This document shows, in pieces, positions 16,014 through 24,195 of a stretch of DNA of 64,000 nucleotides. How positions within the stretch are numbered: position 1 is the stretch's first letter; each line of letters begins with the position of its first letter. A program made the position numbers and the translations under genes. The stretch is from an uncultured Prevotellaceae bacterium (GTDB lineage Bacteria; Bacteroidota; Bacteroidia; Bacteroidales; Bacteroidaceae), in contig ONHN01000001.1 of the NCBI GenBank assembly GCA_900317635.1, positions 62,001 through 126,000 on the forward strand, given 5' to 3'. The notes beneath the pieces were generated by a model. It was given only the letters and a program-made list of their open reading frames with translations. It searched no databases and was not told the origin of the DNA.

Positions 16014-18107
16014 TTAGGGTTTCTGTTGCTTCTGCCCCACTTCACGCGCAAGCTGCTGGAGGGCGGCGCGGTCGGGCTTGCCCGTGGCGGTTTGCGGCAA
16101 GGATGCCACGGCGTAATAGCGGCGAGGCACGGCGTAGCGCGCGAGGCGTTGCCGGCAAAGGGCCTCGAGCGCGGGGCCATCGGCTGGCGAGCCGACGTAG
16201 AGCATCGTCAACGCTTCGCCCAGCCTACGGTCGGGCACAGCGGTGAGGTTGAAGGGGACACTCATGACGCGACCCAACACAGCTTCTATTTCCTCGATGT
16301 GCAGCTTAACGCCGCCGCTCACCACGACGTTGTCCACGCGCCCTAAGACGCGGAAACTTCCATCGGGCTGGAGCTCGCCCACGTCGTTGGTGACGATGAG
16401 GGGTTGAGGCAGCCGGGGCGATTGAATGCAAAGACATTGGCGCTCGTCCAACGTCACGCGCACCCCGCGTAAGGGTCGGTAGCAATCTTCGGCCTCGGGT
16501 CCGTTGAGGCGTCGAAGGGCTACGTGCGAGAGGGTCTCGGTCATGCCGTAGGTGCTGAAGACAGCGCCAGTATGCCGCTTGAGGGCTTGAACCAACGACT
16601 CGTTGACAGCTCCGCCACCAATGATGAGCCAACGCACACCGAACAGCAAGCGGCGTTCGCGCACGTGCTGCAGGGTTTCGAAGACTTGCATGGGGGTGAG
16701 AGCGGCAAACTCAGGAGCACAACGCAAGCCTTGCAAGGGGCGCGAGGAGGGAGCTACCAGCACGGGGCGCAACCGTCCGACGAAGCAGCGAACGGCCATC
16801 ATCATGCCTGCAACGTACTTCATAGGCAAACAGATAAGCGCCGAGGCTTGCTGCGGAATGCGCAACGTCGATAGCGTCATCTCCGCACTGCGACACATCG
16901 CGCTTTTATCGGTTTCCATCTTCTTTGGCACACCCGTCGAGCCGCTTGTTTGCAGCGTCATGGTGGGCTTCGTGGGATCGGTCCACGCTTGCTGGAAGGC
17001 GAAGAACTCCTGCCGGTGCGCCCGCTCTTTCTCATCGTAGAGCCAGAGCCGTCCGCGCTCAATGCGGGTAGCAGGTCCGTAGTTTTGCACGAAGAGTTGG
17101 CCCGTGCCTAAGCCTTGCGCCATCGGTTCGCCGCCCAAGCAAGCTTGCAGGCGTGCAATGGCGTTTAGGCCCACGTTGCTCTCGAGCGCACTCGTCATCC
17201 ACCACTTCACGCCCTCGGCGCGCGCAGCCTCTGTCCAGTCCTTGCTGCCTTTTACACCGCCGTGGAGCGAGGGTTTCAGTACGATGTATTGTGGACGCAC
17301 CGCCTGCAAAAGCTGTTGCATAGCGGCGGGATGGTTGATGCCGATGAGTTCCTCGTCGAGGACGATGGGCACAGGCGACAAGCGGCACAACTCGGCCAGC
17401 GCGTCAAGCTGACCGGCACGAATGGGCTGCTCGATGCTGTGAAGCTGAAAAGCAGCGAGTTGCTGCAATTTACGCAGTGCCTCGTCGGGCGCAAAAGCGC
17501 CGTTGGCATCAACGCGTATCTCAAGCTCTTTAGGCGTGAAGCGGCGGCGCAGTCGGCGCAGGAGGTCCAACTCATCGTCCCACGCTATAGCCCCTATCTT
17601 TATCTTGATGCAGCGAAAGCCGTCGGCCACCTTCTGCTCCATGCGCCGCAGCATCTCCTCGTGCGATCCCATCCAAACGAGGCCGTTGATGGGTATGCCT
17701 TCAAGGCCGCGCGCAAAGGGTGATGAAGGAAAGAGGTTGAAGCTATTGGCCGTTGTGAAGCTGGCGTGCAACGACTCGAGGGCCGTTTCAAGGCCGAAGC
17801 GTATGGAGGGGAAGGCGCTGATGTCGGCGGGGAAGCGTTTGGTTTGTTCGATGAAGTTGCAAATGCGGCGCAGACGCGCGACGTAATCGGCCGAGAAGTC
17901 GCAACTCAGGTCGGGCAACGGAGCGCACTCGCCTACGCCATAGGCCGTGCGGCCTTCGTGCTCGGCATAGGCCACGACGTACCAAACGGGGCGCACGGTA
18001 TAGACACCGCGTGACGTACCCGCAGGTTCCTTAAAGCGCAACGTGCGCGCCACAACGCGAAAGCGAAGATGTGAGAAAGGGTATATGGATTGAAGAAGAA
18101 ATTGCAT
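16014..18107 (-). CDS. menC-menE: Fused o-succinylbenzoate synthase and o-succinylbenzoate-CoA ligase (MenC-MenE)
   Basis: Translation from the ATG at 18107 (MQFLLQSIYPFSHLRFRVV) gives 697 residues. Residues about 1-345 are an enolase-superfamily MenC domain with GVGECAPLP, the catalytic KIKIG, DANGAF, EQP and the VLDEE and VLKPS segments. Residues about 370-690 are a short MenE-type AMP-forming ligase with TLQTSGSTGVPKKMETDKSA, STYGMTETLSHVA, VLGRVDNVVVSGGVKL and a C-terminal ATGKPDRAALQ lysine. Both catalyse consecutive steps of menaquinone synthesis. The domains are normally separate proteins, so one polypeptide carrying both is notable. No other men gene lies nearby. An in-frame extension to 18188 lacks a ribosome site. 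Confidence 0.88.
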   Translation of the reverse strand: MQFLLQSIYPFSHLRFRVVARTLRFKEPAGTSRGVYTVRPVWYVVAYAEHEGRTAYGVGECAPLPDLSCDFSADYVARLRRICNFIEQTKRFPADISAFPSIRFGLETALESLHASFTTANSFNLFPSSPFARGLEGIPINGLVWMGSHEEMLRRMEQKVADGFRCIKIKIGAIAWDDELDLLRRLRRRFTPKELEIRVDANGAFAPDEALRKLQQLAAFQLHSIEQPIRAGQLDALAELCRLSPVPIVLDEELIGINHPAAMQQLLQAVRPQYIVLKPSLHGGVKGSKDWTEAARAEGVKWWMTSALESNVGLNAIARLQACLGGEPMAQGLGTGQLFVQNYGPATRIERGRLWLYDEKERAHRQEFFAFQQAWTDPTKPTMTLQTSGSTGVPKKMETDKSAMCRSAEMTLSTLRIPQQASALICLPMKYVAGMMMAVRCFVGRLRPVLVAPSSRPLQGLRCAPEFAALTPMQVFETLQHVRERRLLFGVRWLIIGGGAVNESLVQALKRHTGAVFSTYGMTETLSHVALRRLNGPEAEDCYRPLRGVRVTLDERQCLCIQSPRLPQPLIVTNDVGELQPDGSFRVLGRVDNVVVSGGVKLHIEEIEAVLGRVMSVPFNLTAVPDRRLGEALTMLYVGSPADGPALEALCRQRLARYAVPRRYYAVASLPQTATGKPDRAALQQLAREVGQKQQKP

Positions 18108-18180
18108 AGGACGGATGTTTACAAATCGTAAAGCAAGAAGTGAGGGGCTGGCTAACGCCGTCGATGGGGGCAGGCGGGAC

Positions 18181-18265
18181 GACAGCATACCCAGTTATTT
18201 TGTAGGCGGGGTCACCCGCGCTCCCAGGGGGCCGCGTCGTTCCGTATGCTGTCATATTATGACAG
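18181..18265. repeat. Palindromic repeat cluster upstream of the men gene
   Basis: GACAGCATAC at 18181-18190 is inverted at 18244-18253 (GTATGCTGTC). Between them is a REP-like palindrome (GGCGGGGTCACCCGC followed by CTCCCAG). The second arm runs into a further palindrome, GCTGTCATATTATGACAGC at 18248-18266. The cluster lies between the men gene start and the beta-helix gene stop, so an operator role for the last palindrome is possible but unproven. Confidence 0.5.
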
Positions 18266-18298
18266 CCCTTCATACCTAAAGCGTGCGGGGTGGGCGCA

Positions 18299-19789
18299 TC
18301 ACTCGCCTTTCGTGGGGCCGACGGTGCGGGCGGGCAGCGCGTCGTTGTCGGTGAACCATTGCGTCGTTCCGCCAGCGTAGTTGACGTGCGCCTGGTCGAG
18401 GCCCGTGTCGCCAGCGTGGTGTATCTCGCACGCCCGAAGCGTGACGTTGCAGCGATTGCCAAACAGCGTGCCTTGGTTTTGCGCGAAGCGGCAGTTGTCG
18501 AAGACTACACCCGTTGACGCATCGTCGATGCTGACGAGGTCGAACTGACGGCAGCGAACGAAGTCGCAGTTTTGGAAGCTGACGTTCTGCACGTGGACAA
18601 GTTCCATGATGCCGTAGGAGCAATCGCGAATGACGGTGCGCTCCAGTTGCAGGTTGCTCACCAAAGATGCCTCAACGCCGTAGGTGCCACAGCCGTAGAG
18701 GTCGCAGTTGGCGATGGTGATGTTCTCGCTGTCCTCGGCATAGACGACACCGCCTTGGCAATAGCCCTCGTCGGTATGTCCCAGCGTGAGGTTCTCGAGG
18801 CGGATATTGGTGCAGCCGTAGAAGCTAAGGACGTTGGCGTAGCGCGGCGAAACGATGATGTGACTGTCGCGACCGCCGCGAAGCGTGAGGTTGTGCATAT
18901 TGATGAGGTCGAGCTGCCGCCCGTCGAACTGGCTGCAGCTGACGATGAGTTGCTTCGACTGGGAACGCTCGTCGTAGTAGTCGTTGCGCCAGAGGCGGCC
19001 CTGTTGCGTGAAGAATGCCTCATCGTTGAGCAAGTTGGTAAGATAGAGCGTAGTGCCGTCGGCAATGCGAAGGGTGCGGTTGCTGCCAAGGGCTTCGAGG
19101 AACTCGCGCTCGTTGCTGACGGTAAGGAACAGTTCGTCAGCTTCAACACTGTTTGTTTCGTGATGCACAGCGCCTTCGTCCTCTACGGGTTCTTCAACAT
19201 CGGGCAGGCCGAAGCCTACGTCGATAGCAAAGTTGATGAGTTGCTGGTTGGTTTTCTCGATGAGCGTCTTGCGCTGTATGCTTCGCAGCTTGTTGGCCAT
19301 GCCCTGCAGGAGTTCGGGGTGCAACCCATAAAGGTAGTGCTGGTTCATCAGCCAGTTTGAGATGAGCGTCATGGGGTCGCCCTCTTCGTCCACGGCGGTT
19401 TGCTGCGCCGTGCAGTTGACGATGTTGTCGGGCGTGAGCACCATGGTTTCGCAGATAGCGTTATCGCTGTCGTAGAAGGCCAGGAAGTTCATGCCACCCT
19501 GCCTTATATATTGTACACGCGAGCCCCACGAGCAGCCCATCGGCGGTTCGCTCTCGCCCTTGACGAGAGTATATTCGGCTTGCTTCTTGGCCACTTTCTT
19601 AAGCGTGAGCTGTGCCGTATTGCCCGCAATGTCGGCACCGTTGAGAACCACGCTTCCAGCCTTCTTGTCGATGCTTGCCACATAGAGGGTCTCGCCATTC
19701 CAAAACTTATTGCCTTGCAAAATGGTTTGCGCTATAGCCACGGATACGCAGGTTAGGCTCATCAGAAGGAGAATTGCTACTTTTTTCAT
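18299..19789 (-). CDS. Secreted right-handed parallel beta-helix protein
   Basis: From the ATG at 19789 (MKKVAILLLMSLTCVSVAIA then Q) the protein has about 496 residues. The signal peptide is followed by an N-terminal domain of about 220 residues with LISNWLMNQHYLYGLHPELL, then a run of short parallel strands: LDLINMHNLTLRGG, NIRLENLTLGHTDEG, NITIANCDLYGCGTYG, NVSFQNCDFVRCRQ and similar. These are typical of beta-helix repeats found in polysaccharide-active enzymes. No catalytic motif of a defined lyase family is visible, so the activity is unknown. It has its own promoter at 19819. Confidence 0.75.
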   Translation of the reverse strand: MKKVAILLLMSLTCVSVAIAQTILQGNKFWNGETLYVASIDKKAGSVVLNGADIAGNTAQLTLKKVAKKQAEYTLVKGESEPPMGCSWGSRVQYIRQGGMNFLAFYDSDNAICETMVLTPDNIVNCTAQQTAVDEEGDPMTLISNWLMNQHYLYGLHPELLQGMANKLRSIQRKTLIEKTNQQLINFAIDVGFGLPDVEEPVEDEGAVHHETNSVEADELFLTVSNEREFLEALGSNRTLRIADGTTLYLTNLLNDEAFFTQQGRLWRNDYYDERSQSKQLIVSCSQFDGRQLDLINMHNLTLRGGRDSHIIVSPRYANVLSFYGCTNIRLENLTLGHTDEGYCQGGVVYAEDSENITIANCDLYGCGTYGVEASLVSNLQLERTVIRDCSYGIMELVHVQNVSFQNCDFVRCRQFDLVSIDDASTGVVFDNCRFAQNQGTLFGNRCNVTLRACEIHHAGDTGLDQAHVNYAGGTTQWFTDNDALPARTVGPTKGE

Positions 19790-19818
19790 AGTAAACAAAG
19801 CTTTTTAGGGGTTTGATG

Positions 19819-19849
19819 CAAATATACAAATTTTTTCAGGCAAAAGCAA
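19819..19849 (-). promoter_or_regulatory. Candidate promoter of the beta-helix gene
   Basis: On the minus strand TATATTTG (19819-19826) follows TTGC by 19 bases, close to the Bacteroidetes consensus. It lies about 30 bases upstream of the ATG at 19789. Confidence 0.55.
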
Positions 19850-19861
19850 GTATTTTGCCGC

Positions 19862-20268
19862 CTTTTTGAAGAATAGCTCGTCTCGTTGCCGTCGCCATCA
19901 TACGTATGGCTATGCGCCTGATTAACGGCTGGGATAACGAGCATCTGAGTAATCACTTCGGGGGGAGTCTTTTTATATAGATATGGCCTATATGGCAATC
20001 TATTGAATGCTCTTTCCTCTTCTTGCAACTCACATAATTTAACAAACCTACTAAAATATTCATAATCTTGATGGCCTATCTGATACAGTAATATTCGCAT
20101 TGAAGGAGTTATGCAAATGCCGTTTTTGTAGTGTTCCTCTAATGCTTCATAGGAGGAATTCTCTAATCTTCTTAGTGCTCGCTTATAATCTTTATGAATT
20201 GATCAATGATTACGAAGTGGAGTAAACTTAAGAGTAAGTTCGTAGTATCTTGTAAATATAGAATCAGC
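19862..20268 (-). pseudogene. Remnant of the RHS-array immunity-like protein, fused to RHS sequence
   Basis: Read from 20268 the frame gives ADSIFTRYYELTLKF, an internal TGA near 20204, then KDYKRALRRLENSSYEALEE and MRILLYQIGHQDYEYFSRFV. This matches the conserved end of the exported proteins at 22222 and 24196 (DSIF, KRRIRRAH, PPYIVLLYQI). Near 19940 it switches in frame into RHS sequence (QAHSHTYDGDGNETSYSS), which then breaks off. It is thus a chimera of an immunity gene 3' end and an RHS fragment, with a nonsense codon and no start. It is not expected to be functional. Confidence 0.75.
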
Positions 20269-20541
20269 CAATCATTTTGTCTTCTATAGCCTGATTGATA
20301 TCGCTTTCTTTTTTGTTTTCTATAAAAAGCAAAAACTTTTTATCTATCCCATCATCAATATGCCTAACTTTGTCGCCCCTCAAATTATAATAGTCCGATA
20401 GGCCTAACGGGTCTATTCTGTTGATAGGGTCGTTAGAGCTATAGACGTACGGACTCAAGGCATAGTACTTCTCTGCCAGCGGATCGGGCGAGATGAAGCG
20501 CGGGTAGGACATGCGCTGGAAGCGGGCGAGGGAGTCGTAAA
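20264..20541 (-). pseudogene. Orphan RHS tip of cassette 4, toxin domain deleted
   Basis: The segment encodes the conserved RHS end (YPRFISPDPLAEKYYALSPY, NDPINRIDPLGLSDYYNL) and the first 30 or so residues of the JAB-type linker (VRHIDDGIDKKFLLFIENKK). It then stops after AIEDKMIG at 20264. The next 200 bases are an immunity-gene remnant in another frame. Comparison with the copy at 25325-26206 indicates a deletion of the whole JAB domain and most of the immunity gene. It starts directly after the stop of the lipoprotein gene at 20545. Confidence 0.75.
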
Positions 20542-20544
20542 CGA

Positions 20545-20976
20545 TTATTTACTCTTACTAACCTCATTTATTTCTTTAATCTCTTTCACTACATACAATT
20601 GTTGCCAGTATCCCTTTAATACTACTTTATCTTTTTCGTTGGGTGATAGGTAGTAAATCTTTTTGTCAGCATCGGAAGGGGACGATATCAAATCTAAATG
20701 TATTTGGTATGTTTTTCCTTTCTTTATCTTGGTATCATTAGGGATTTGATTTTTGTAAAGTATTGCATACTCAGGGACACGAGGAATATTTTGTGGCTTG
20801 TGATATAATTTGAGTATATAATATGTATTCCGCTCTTTAATAGACCCTATGTTGTAGAGCTCAAAGTTTGTTGCGTCTGCATACTGAGAAGAGGCATCAA
20901 TATAACTCATTCTTATCTTACAAGAAGAAAAGAAGATGATTGATATGAATATTTTTATTATCGTTTTCGCCTTCAT
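20545..20976 (-). CDS. Predicted lipoprotein, candidate immunity protein (paralogue 2)
   Basis: The 143-residue protein has a lipoprotein-type signal (MKAKTIIKIFISIIFFSSC). It is a paralogue of the next gene upstream: both share a strand pattern ending in KIYYLS or KIYYFS, then LYV and EI (here DADKKIYYLSPNEKDKVVLK, there EAHRKIYYFSKGRPKGN). It is AT-rich, starts one base after the upstream stop, and follows the HEITEA-motif toxin gene. Position and size suggest an immunity role in the envelope. No known family is recognised. Confidence 0.6.
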   Translation of the reverse strand: MKAKTIIKIFISIIFFSSCKIRMSYIDASSQYADATNFELYNIGSIKERNTYYILKLYHKPQNIPRVPEYAILYKNQIPNDTKIKKGKTYQIHLDLISSPSDADKKIYYLSPNEKDKVVLKGYWQQLYVVKEIKEINEVSKSK

Positions 20977-20977
20977 T

Positions 20978-21418
20978 TTAATATAGCTGGATTATTTGAG
21001 TTCTTGCCTTAATTTCATTGATGGTATCTGCAACATACAATTCATTAAAGGGGCCATTTACAATGACAACATCTGGATTCCCTTTTGGCCTCCCCTTTGA
21101 AAAATAGTAAATTTTTCTATGAGCTTCACTTCTACATGAAATAAAGGGGTGGTCGATGATTTTGTATGTATGAGCTCTTTTTAATTTAACATTTCCTAAA
21201 TCACGCTTATAAATAAGAATGTAATTATATCTTGGGCGAGAAATTGATAACAAATCATATTTTCCTTTTATAACGAAAAAATCACTATGCTCTTCAATGT
21301 CTTTAATAACATAACGATTGAAATCAAAAAGCCTTGAATCATACCAATAATAATGTTGATTACAATTGTTTAGTGATATTAAGACTATTATACAAAACAA
21401 TACTTTAAAGAATTTCAT
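20978..21418 (-). CDS. Predicted lipoprotein, candidate immunity protein (paralogue 1)
   Basis: The 146-residue protein begins MKFFKVLFCIIVLISLNNC, a lipobox-like signal. Its body (YNYILIYKRDLGNVKLKRAH, FNELYVADTINEI) aligns by eye with its downstream neighbour. It begins 3 bases after the stop of the toxin-bearing gene at 21422, so the two are probably co-transcribed and coupled. Duplication of an immunity gene behind a toxin is common in polymorphic toxin loci. The function is inferred only from position. Confidence 0.6.
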   Translation of the reverse strand: MKFFKVLFCIIVLISLNNCNQHYYWYDSRLFDFNRYVIKDIEEHSDFFVIKGKYDLLSISRPRYNYILIYKRDLGNVKLKRAHTYKIIDHPFISCRSEAHRKIYYFSKGRPKGNPDVVIVNGPFNELYVADTINEIKARTQIIQLY

Positions 21419-21421
21419 AAT

Positions 21422-22240
21422 CTATCTTTTTATGGGTCTTTTAAGGAATGATCGATTATTACTAACGATGAAATAGTCAATGTAATCATCATATAATGCC
21501 CAACTTATAACCGTCTGTTTCGTAGCTTTCCTATGTGCCTGATTATAATCATCATTTGCTTTTTGTTCTTCTTTTAATATTGCTGGTGCTATATCTTCTC
21601 CTTTCTTTATCGCAATCATAGCCCCTTCATACGCTTCAGTTATTTCATGCATTAGGTTTTTACCTGGTTTATTGATGGCCATGTCCAGGTTATAAATAAA
21701 TTCAGGATCGATATATTGAATTGCAACGACCTCTTCTATCTCACCTTCACTATCTTTATAAACTTTATTTCCCATAAAAGCTCCTCCAATAAAATAGGCA
21801 TGCTCATTGATTACTCCTTCTCTTATCCCTTTAACATAAACTTTTACAAGGTGGTTGTTTATTATTTCAATAAGTTTTTTAGCTTCTTTTGATAACGTTG
21901 TATTGGGTAGCAATTTATATCCTATTCTCTCTGCTTCTTCTATCGTAATAGACAGCTGATTCTTAAATTTTTCCTGCAATAAGGCATAAGCTTTTTGAGC
22001 ATCGTCACCTGTTAGAATAAGATCGCGCCCCGTAGGATCAACAATGTTCACAAAGTCGTTCCCTGCATACGCATACGGACTCACACCATAGTACTTCTCC
22101 GCCAGCGGATTGGGCGAAGTGAAGCGTGGGTAGGACATGCGCTGGAAGCGGGCGAGGGAGTCGTAAACGTCCCAAGCGTTCAGCGTCATGGCTTCTTTGC
22201 CGCAGAACTCATTTTTGCAAATTAAAATACTTCTATCCAT
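21422..22240 (-). CDS. RHS tip with HEITEA-motif toxin domain (cassette 3)
   Basis: The first 75 residues are the RHS tip (FCGKEAMTLNAWDVYDSLAR, YPRFTSPNPLAEKYYGVSPY, ending NIVDPTGRD). The remaining 200 residues form an AT-rich C-terminal domain with NLMHEITEAYEGAMI and a later DDYNQAHRKATKQTVI. HE followed by E, plus a later His, recalls metallopeptidase-like RHS effectors whose ends read like HEVTEAYQGA...AHNxA. Catalysis is not proven because a canonical HExxH is absent. It lacks an RHS N-terminus and any export signal, and its first residues overlap the end of the immunity-like gene at 22222, as expected for a silent cassette. Confidence 0.65.
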   Translation of the reverse strand: MDRSILICKNEFCGKEAMTLNAWDVYDSLARFQRMSYPRFTSPNPLAEKYYGVSPYAYAGNDFVNIVDPTGRDLILTGDDAQKAYALLQEKFKNQLSITIEEAERIGYKLLPNTTLSKEAKKLIEIINNHLVKVYVKGIREGVINEHAYFIGGAFMGNKVYKDSEGEIEEVVAIQYIDPEFIYNLDMAINKPGKNLMHEITEAYEGAMIAIKKGEDIAPAILKEEQKANDDYNQAHRKATKQTVISWALYDDYIDYFIVSNNRSFLKRPIKR

Positions 22241-22902
22241 GATTTGGGTAATGTTGTATCTTCATCATGAATTGTTATACCAATATAACGCTTAAAGTAT
22301 TTAAATTCTTCAGGCTTAATTTGGTAGAGAAGTATTAGAAATGGAGGTTTATAGAGGACCGCATTCTTATATTTGTTTCGTATTTTCTCATATTTTGGCG
22401 GCTTAAGTATTCGTTTATGCGCAGATTTGATATATTTACGATATGACCTAAATGGCTCTTCCCCCATTCGCCAAAGGAATATAGAATCTGCTTGTGATTG
22501 GGAAATCTCTGTTAAGGAATCAATAGGATATTGTGACATATATTCCTTTATCATATCTCTATCAATTTCTACAACTTTATCCTCAATTTTTTCAAAATTT
22601 GATCCACAATAATCTTCATGTTGTTTAACATCAAGAAATGCACACACAAAAGAACCATTACCAAAGCCGAAACCAACATCTACATATCTATTACGTGACC
22701 ACCAATATTTTACAGTTAAAGGCATTGTAATATCAAATGCAGGGTTTACTACTCCTGATTTAACTATCGTTTCGTATGTTTCAGTGTCTATGTAATAAAT
22801 TGCATGGAACGAAAATGTTACATATGCGTTGACTTCTGCTTGACTCATTGCTTTAGCGGGTAGCCCCATAAGAATAATTGCAACGATAATTTTTTTTACC
22901 AT
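22222..22902 (-). CDS. Exported immunity-like protein of cassette 2 (one conserved domain)
   Basis: AGGAGG lies 5 bases upstream of the ATG at 22902, giving about 226 residues (MVKKIIVAIILMGLPAKAMS then Q, a Sec signal peptide). The C-terminal third carries the motif SQADSIFLW...YRKYIKSAHKRILKPPK and LYKPPFLILLYQIKPEEFKY, shared with the 375-residue protein at 24196 and the remnant at 20268. The gene begins a few bases after the stop of the JAB toxin gene. It is AT-rich. A role in protecting the producer in the periplasm is inferred from position, export and repeated association. Confidence 0.6.
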   Translation of the reverse strand: MVKKIIVAIILMGLPAKAMSQAEVNAYVTFSFHAIYYIDTETYETIVKSGVVNPAFDITMPLTVKYWWSRNRYVDVGFGFGNGSFVCAFLDVKQHEDYCGSNFEKIEDKVVEIDRDMIKEYMSQYPIDSLTEISQSQADSIFLWRMGEEPFRSYRKYIKSAHKRILKPPKYEKIRNKYKNAVLYKPPFLILLYQIKPEEFKYFKRYIGITIHDEDTTLPKSWIEVF

Positions 22903-22913
22903 CATTACCTCCT

Positions 22914-24146
22914 TCACTTTTCTTCAAACATTTTTTTTATTACATGAACTACTGACGAATATGATTTAGTGCTTACATGCTCTTTCTTGTTCCGGTAATT
23001 ATAGATTACAATAATCATTTCAGTTTCTCTTTCTCGTGTAAAACTAATACTATTGGATGTATTGTTAGGATTAACAACCCTGAATGCCAAAAGGAGATGC
23101 GAACGTTCCATTGACGATTTAAAATCATCAATTGAAGGAATAGATGAATCTGTTTTAAAATCATTATAAAACGGATGCGAATGCACATCATACATGTACG
23201 TATCTCCTAACTTTATTAAATCCTCAATGGCATTTTCTATCGCCTTTTTAGGAACGTTTTCTTCCAATCCTCCGTGAATATCAGAAATGCTTCCTTTTTC
23301 ACCTACGGCAAAATAATATTCCTTCTTATTCTCCTCGGTGCTATCGAACATTTTTTTCAACTTGGTCAAGATTTCGATCCCAGGAATGTAGATATACATC
23401 ATATCCTCTATAGCCTGGTTAACAACTTTCTCTCTTGAACTGTTGGTGAACAACAAATATTTTCTGTCTATCCCATCATCAATATGCCTAACATTCTTAC
23501 CATTCAAATTGTAATAGTCTGAAAGGCCTAACGGGTCTATTCTGTTGACGGGATCGTTAGAGCTATAGACGTACGGACTCACACCATAATACTTCTCCGC
23601 CAGTGGATCGGGCGAGGTGAAGCGCGGGTAGGACATGCGCTGGAAGCGGGCGAGGGAGTCGTAAACGTCCCAGGCGTTCTGCGTCAGAGCTTCTTTGCCG
23701 CAGAACTTGAAGGGCTGAAAGGCAGCGTGCATGCTACGCCATATCTTACCCGTGGGAAGGTATTCAAGGCTCTGAACGGTATCGCGACTCGTAGCATCAA
23801 TCACCAGTCGCACACTGCCAAGCTGGTCCTGAACGTAGGCGTAGGGACGAGCCCAAGCTGATTGCAGCGTGTCGTTCCACAACGAGTAGTAGCCGCCATC
23901 GGTATAGAGCCTGACAAGACGGCCATCGCGAAACACGAGGTCGCCATCGCGAACCTCCGTCGTGGTGTAGTGCGGATTGGACGACTGCGTACTGGCAGTG
24001 GCCATCATGGGCAGCAGCAATTGTGTCTGGCTGGTTTGCGTCTGCGTCAGCATGCGCCGACCGTCGGCCATGTATGCCATGCGGATTCGCCCTGCAAAGA
24101 TAATACTTTCAACGCTGTCGGGCAAGGAGAGCAGGTTATAATGCAC
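22914..24146 (-). CDS. RHS core fragment with C-terminal JAB-type toxin (cassette 2)
   Basis: Residues about 1-210 are RHS/YD sequence (RMAYMADGRRMLTQTQTSQT, WARPYAYVQDQLGSVRLVID, YPRFTSPDPLAEKYYGVSPY, NDPVNRIDPLGLSDYYNL). Residues about 215-410 hold a linker (VRHIDDGIDRKYLLF) and a JAB/MPN-like domain with YMYDVHSHPFYNDF and SSIPSIDDFKSS, matching the JAMM pattern HxHP...SxxD. Toxin-JAB1-type domains of this kind have been predicted in polymorphic toxins. The copy has no RHS N-terminus or signal peptide. Codon content shifts from GC-rich RHS to AT-rich toxin near 23520, a sign of a transferred toxin cassette. Confidence 0.8.
   Translation of the reverse strand: MHYNLLSLPDSVESIIFAGRIRMAYMADGRRMLTQTQTSQTQLLLPMMATASTQSSNPHYTTTEVRDGDLVFRDGRLVRLYTDGGYYSLWNDTLQSAWARPYAYVQDQLGSVRLVIDATSRDTVQSLEYLPTGKIWRSMHAAFQPFKFCGKEALTQNAWDVYDSLARFQRMSYPRFTSPDPLAEKYYGVSPYVYSSNDPVNRIDPLGLSDYYNLNGKNVRHIDDGIDRKYLLFTNSSREKVVNQAIEDMMYIYIPGIEILTKLKKMFDSTEENKKEYYFAVGEKGSISDIHGGLEENVPKKAIENAIEDLIKLGDTYMYDVHSHPFYNDFKTDSSIPSIDDFKSSMERSHLLLAFRVVNPNNTSNSISFTRERETEMIIVIYNYRNKKEHVSTKSYSSVVHVIKKMFEEK
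23463..24144 (-). repeat. RHS core direct repeat, copy B
   Basis: This stretch, from the HYNLLSLPDS codons to the HIDDGID codons, is nearly the same as 25855-26544, with scattered base differences. It is GC-rich compared with the flanking toxin and immunity genes. Shorter parts of the same repeat are at about 20391-20541 and 22076-22210. It is a natural substrate for homologous recombination between cassettes. Confidence 0.8.
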
Positions 24147-24195
24147 GGACGATTGATATGTTCATACTCTGTGAGCATCATCTTCTAATAATTTT

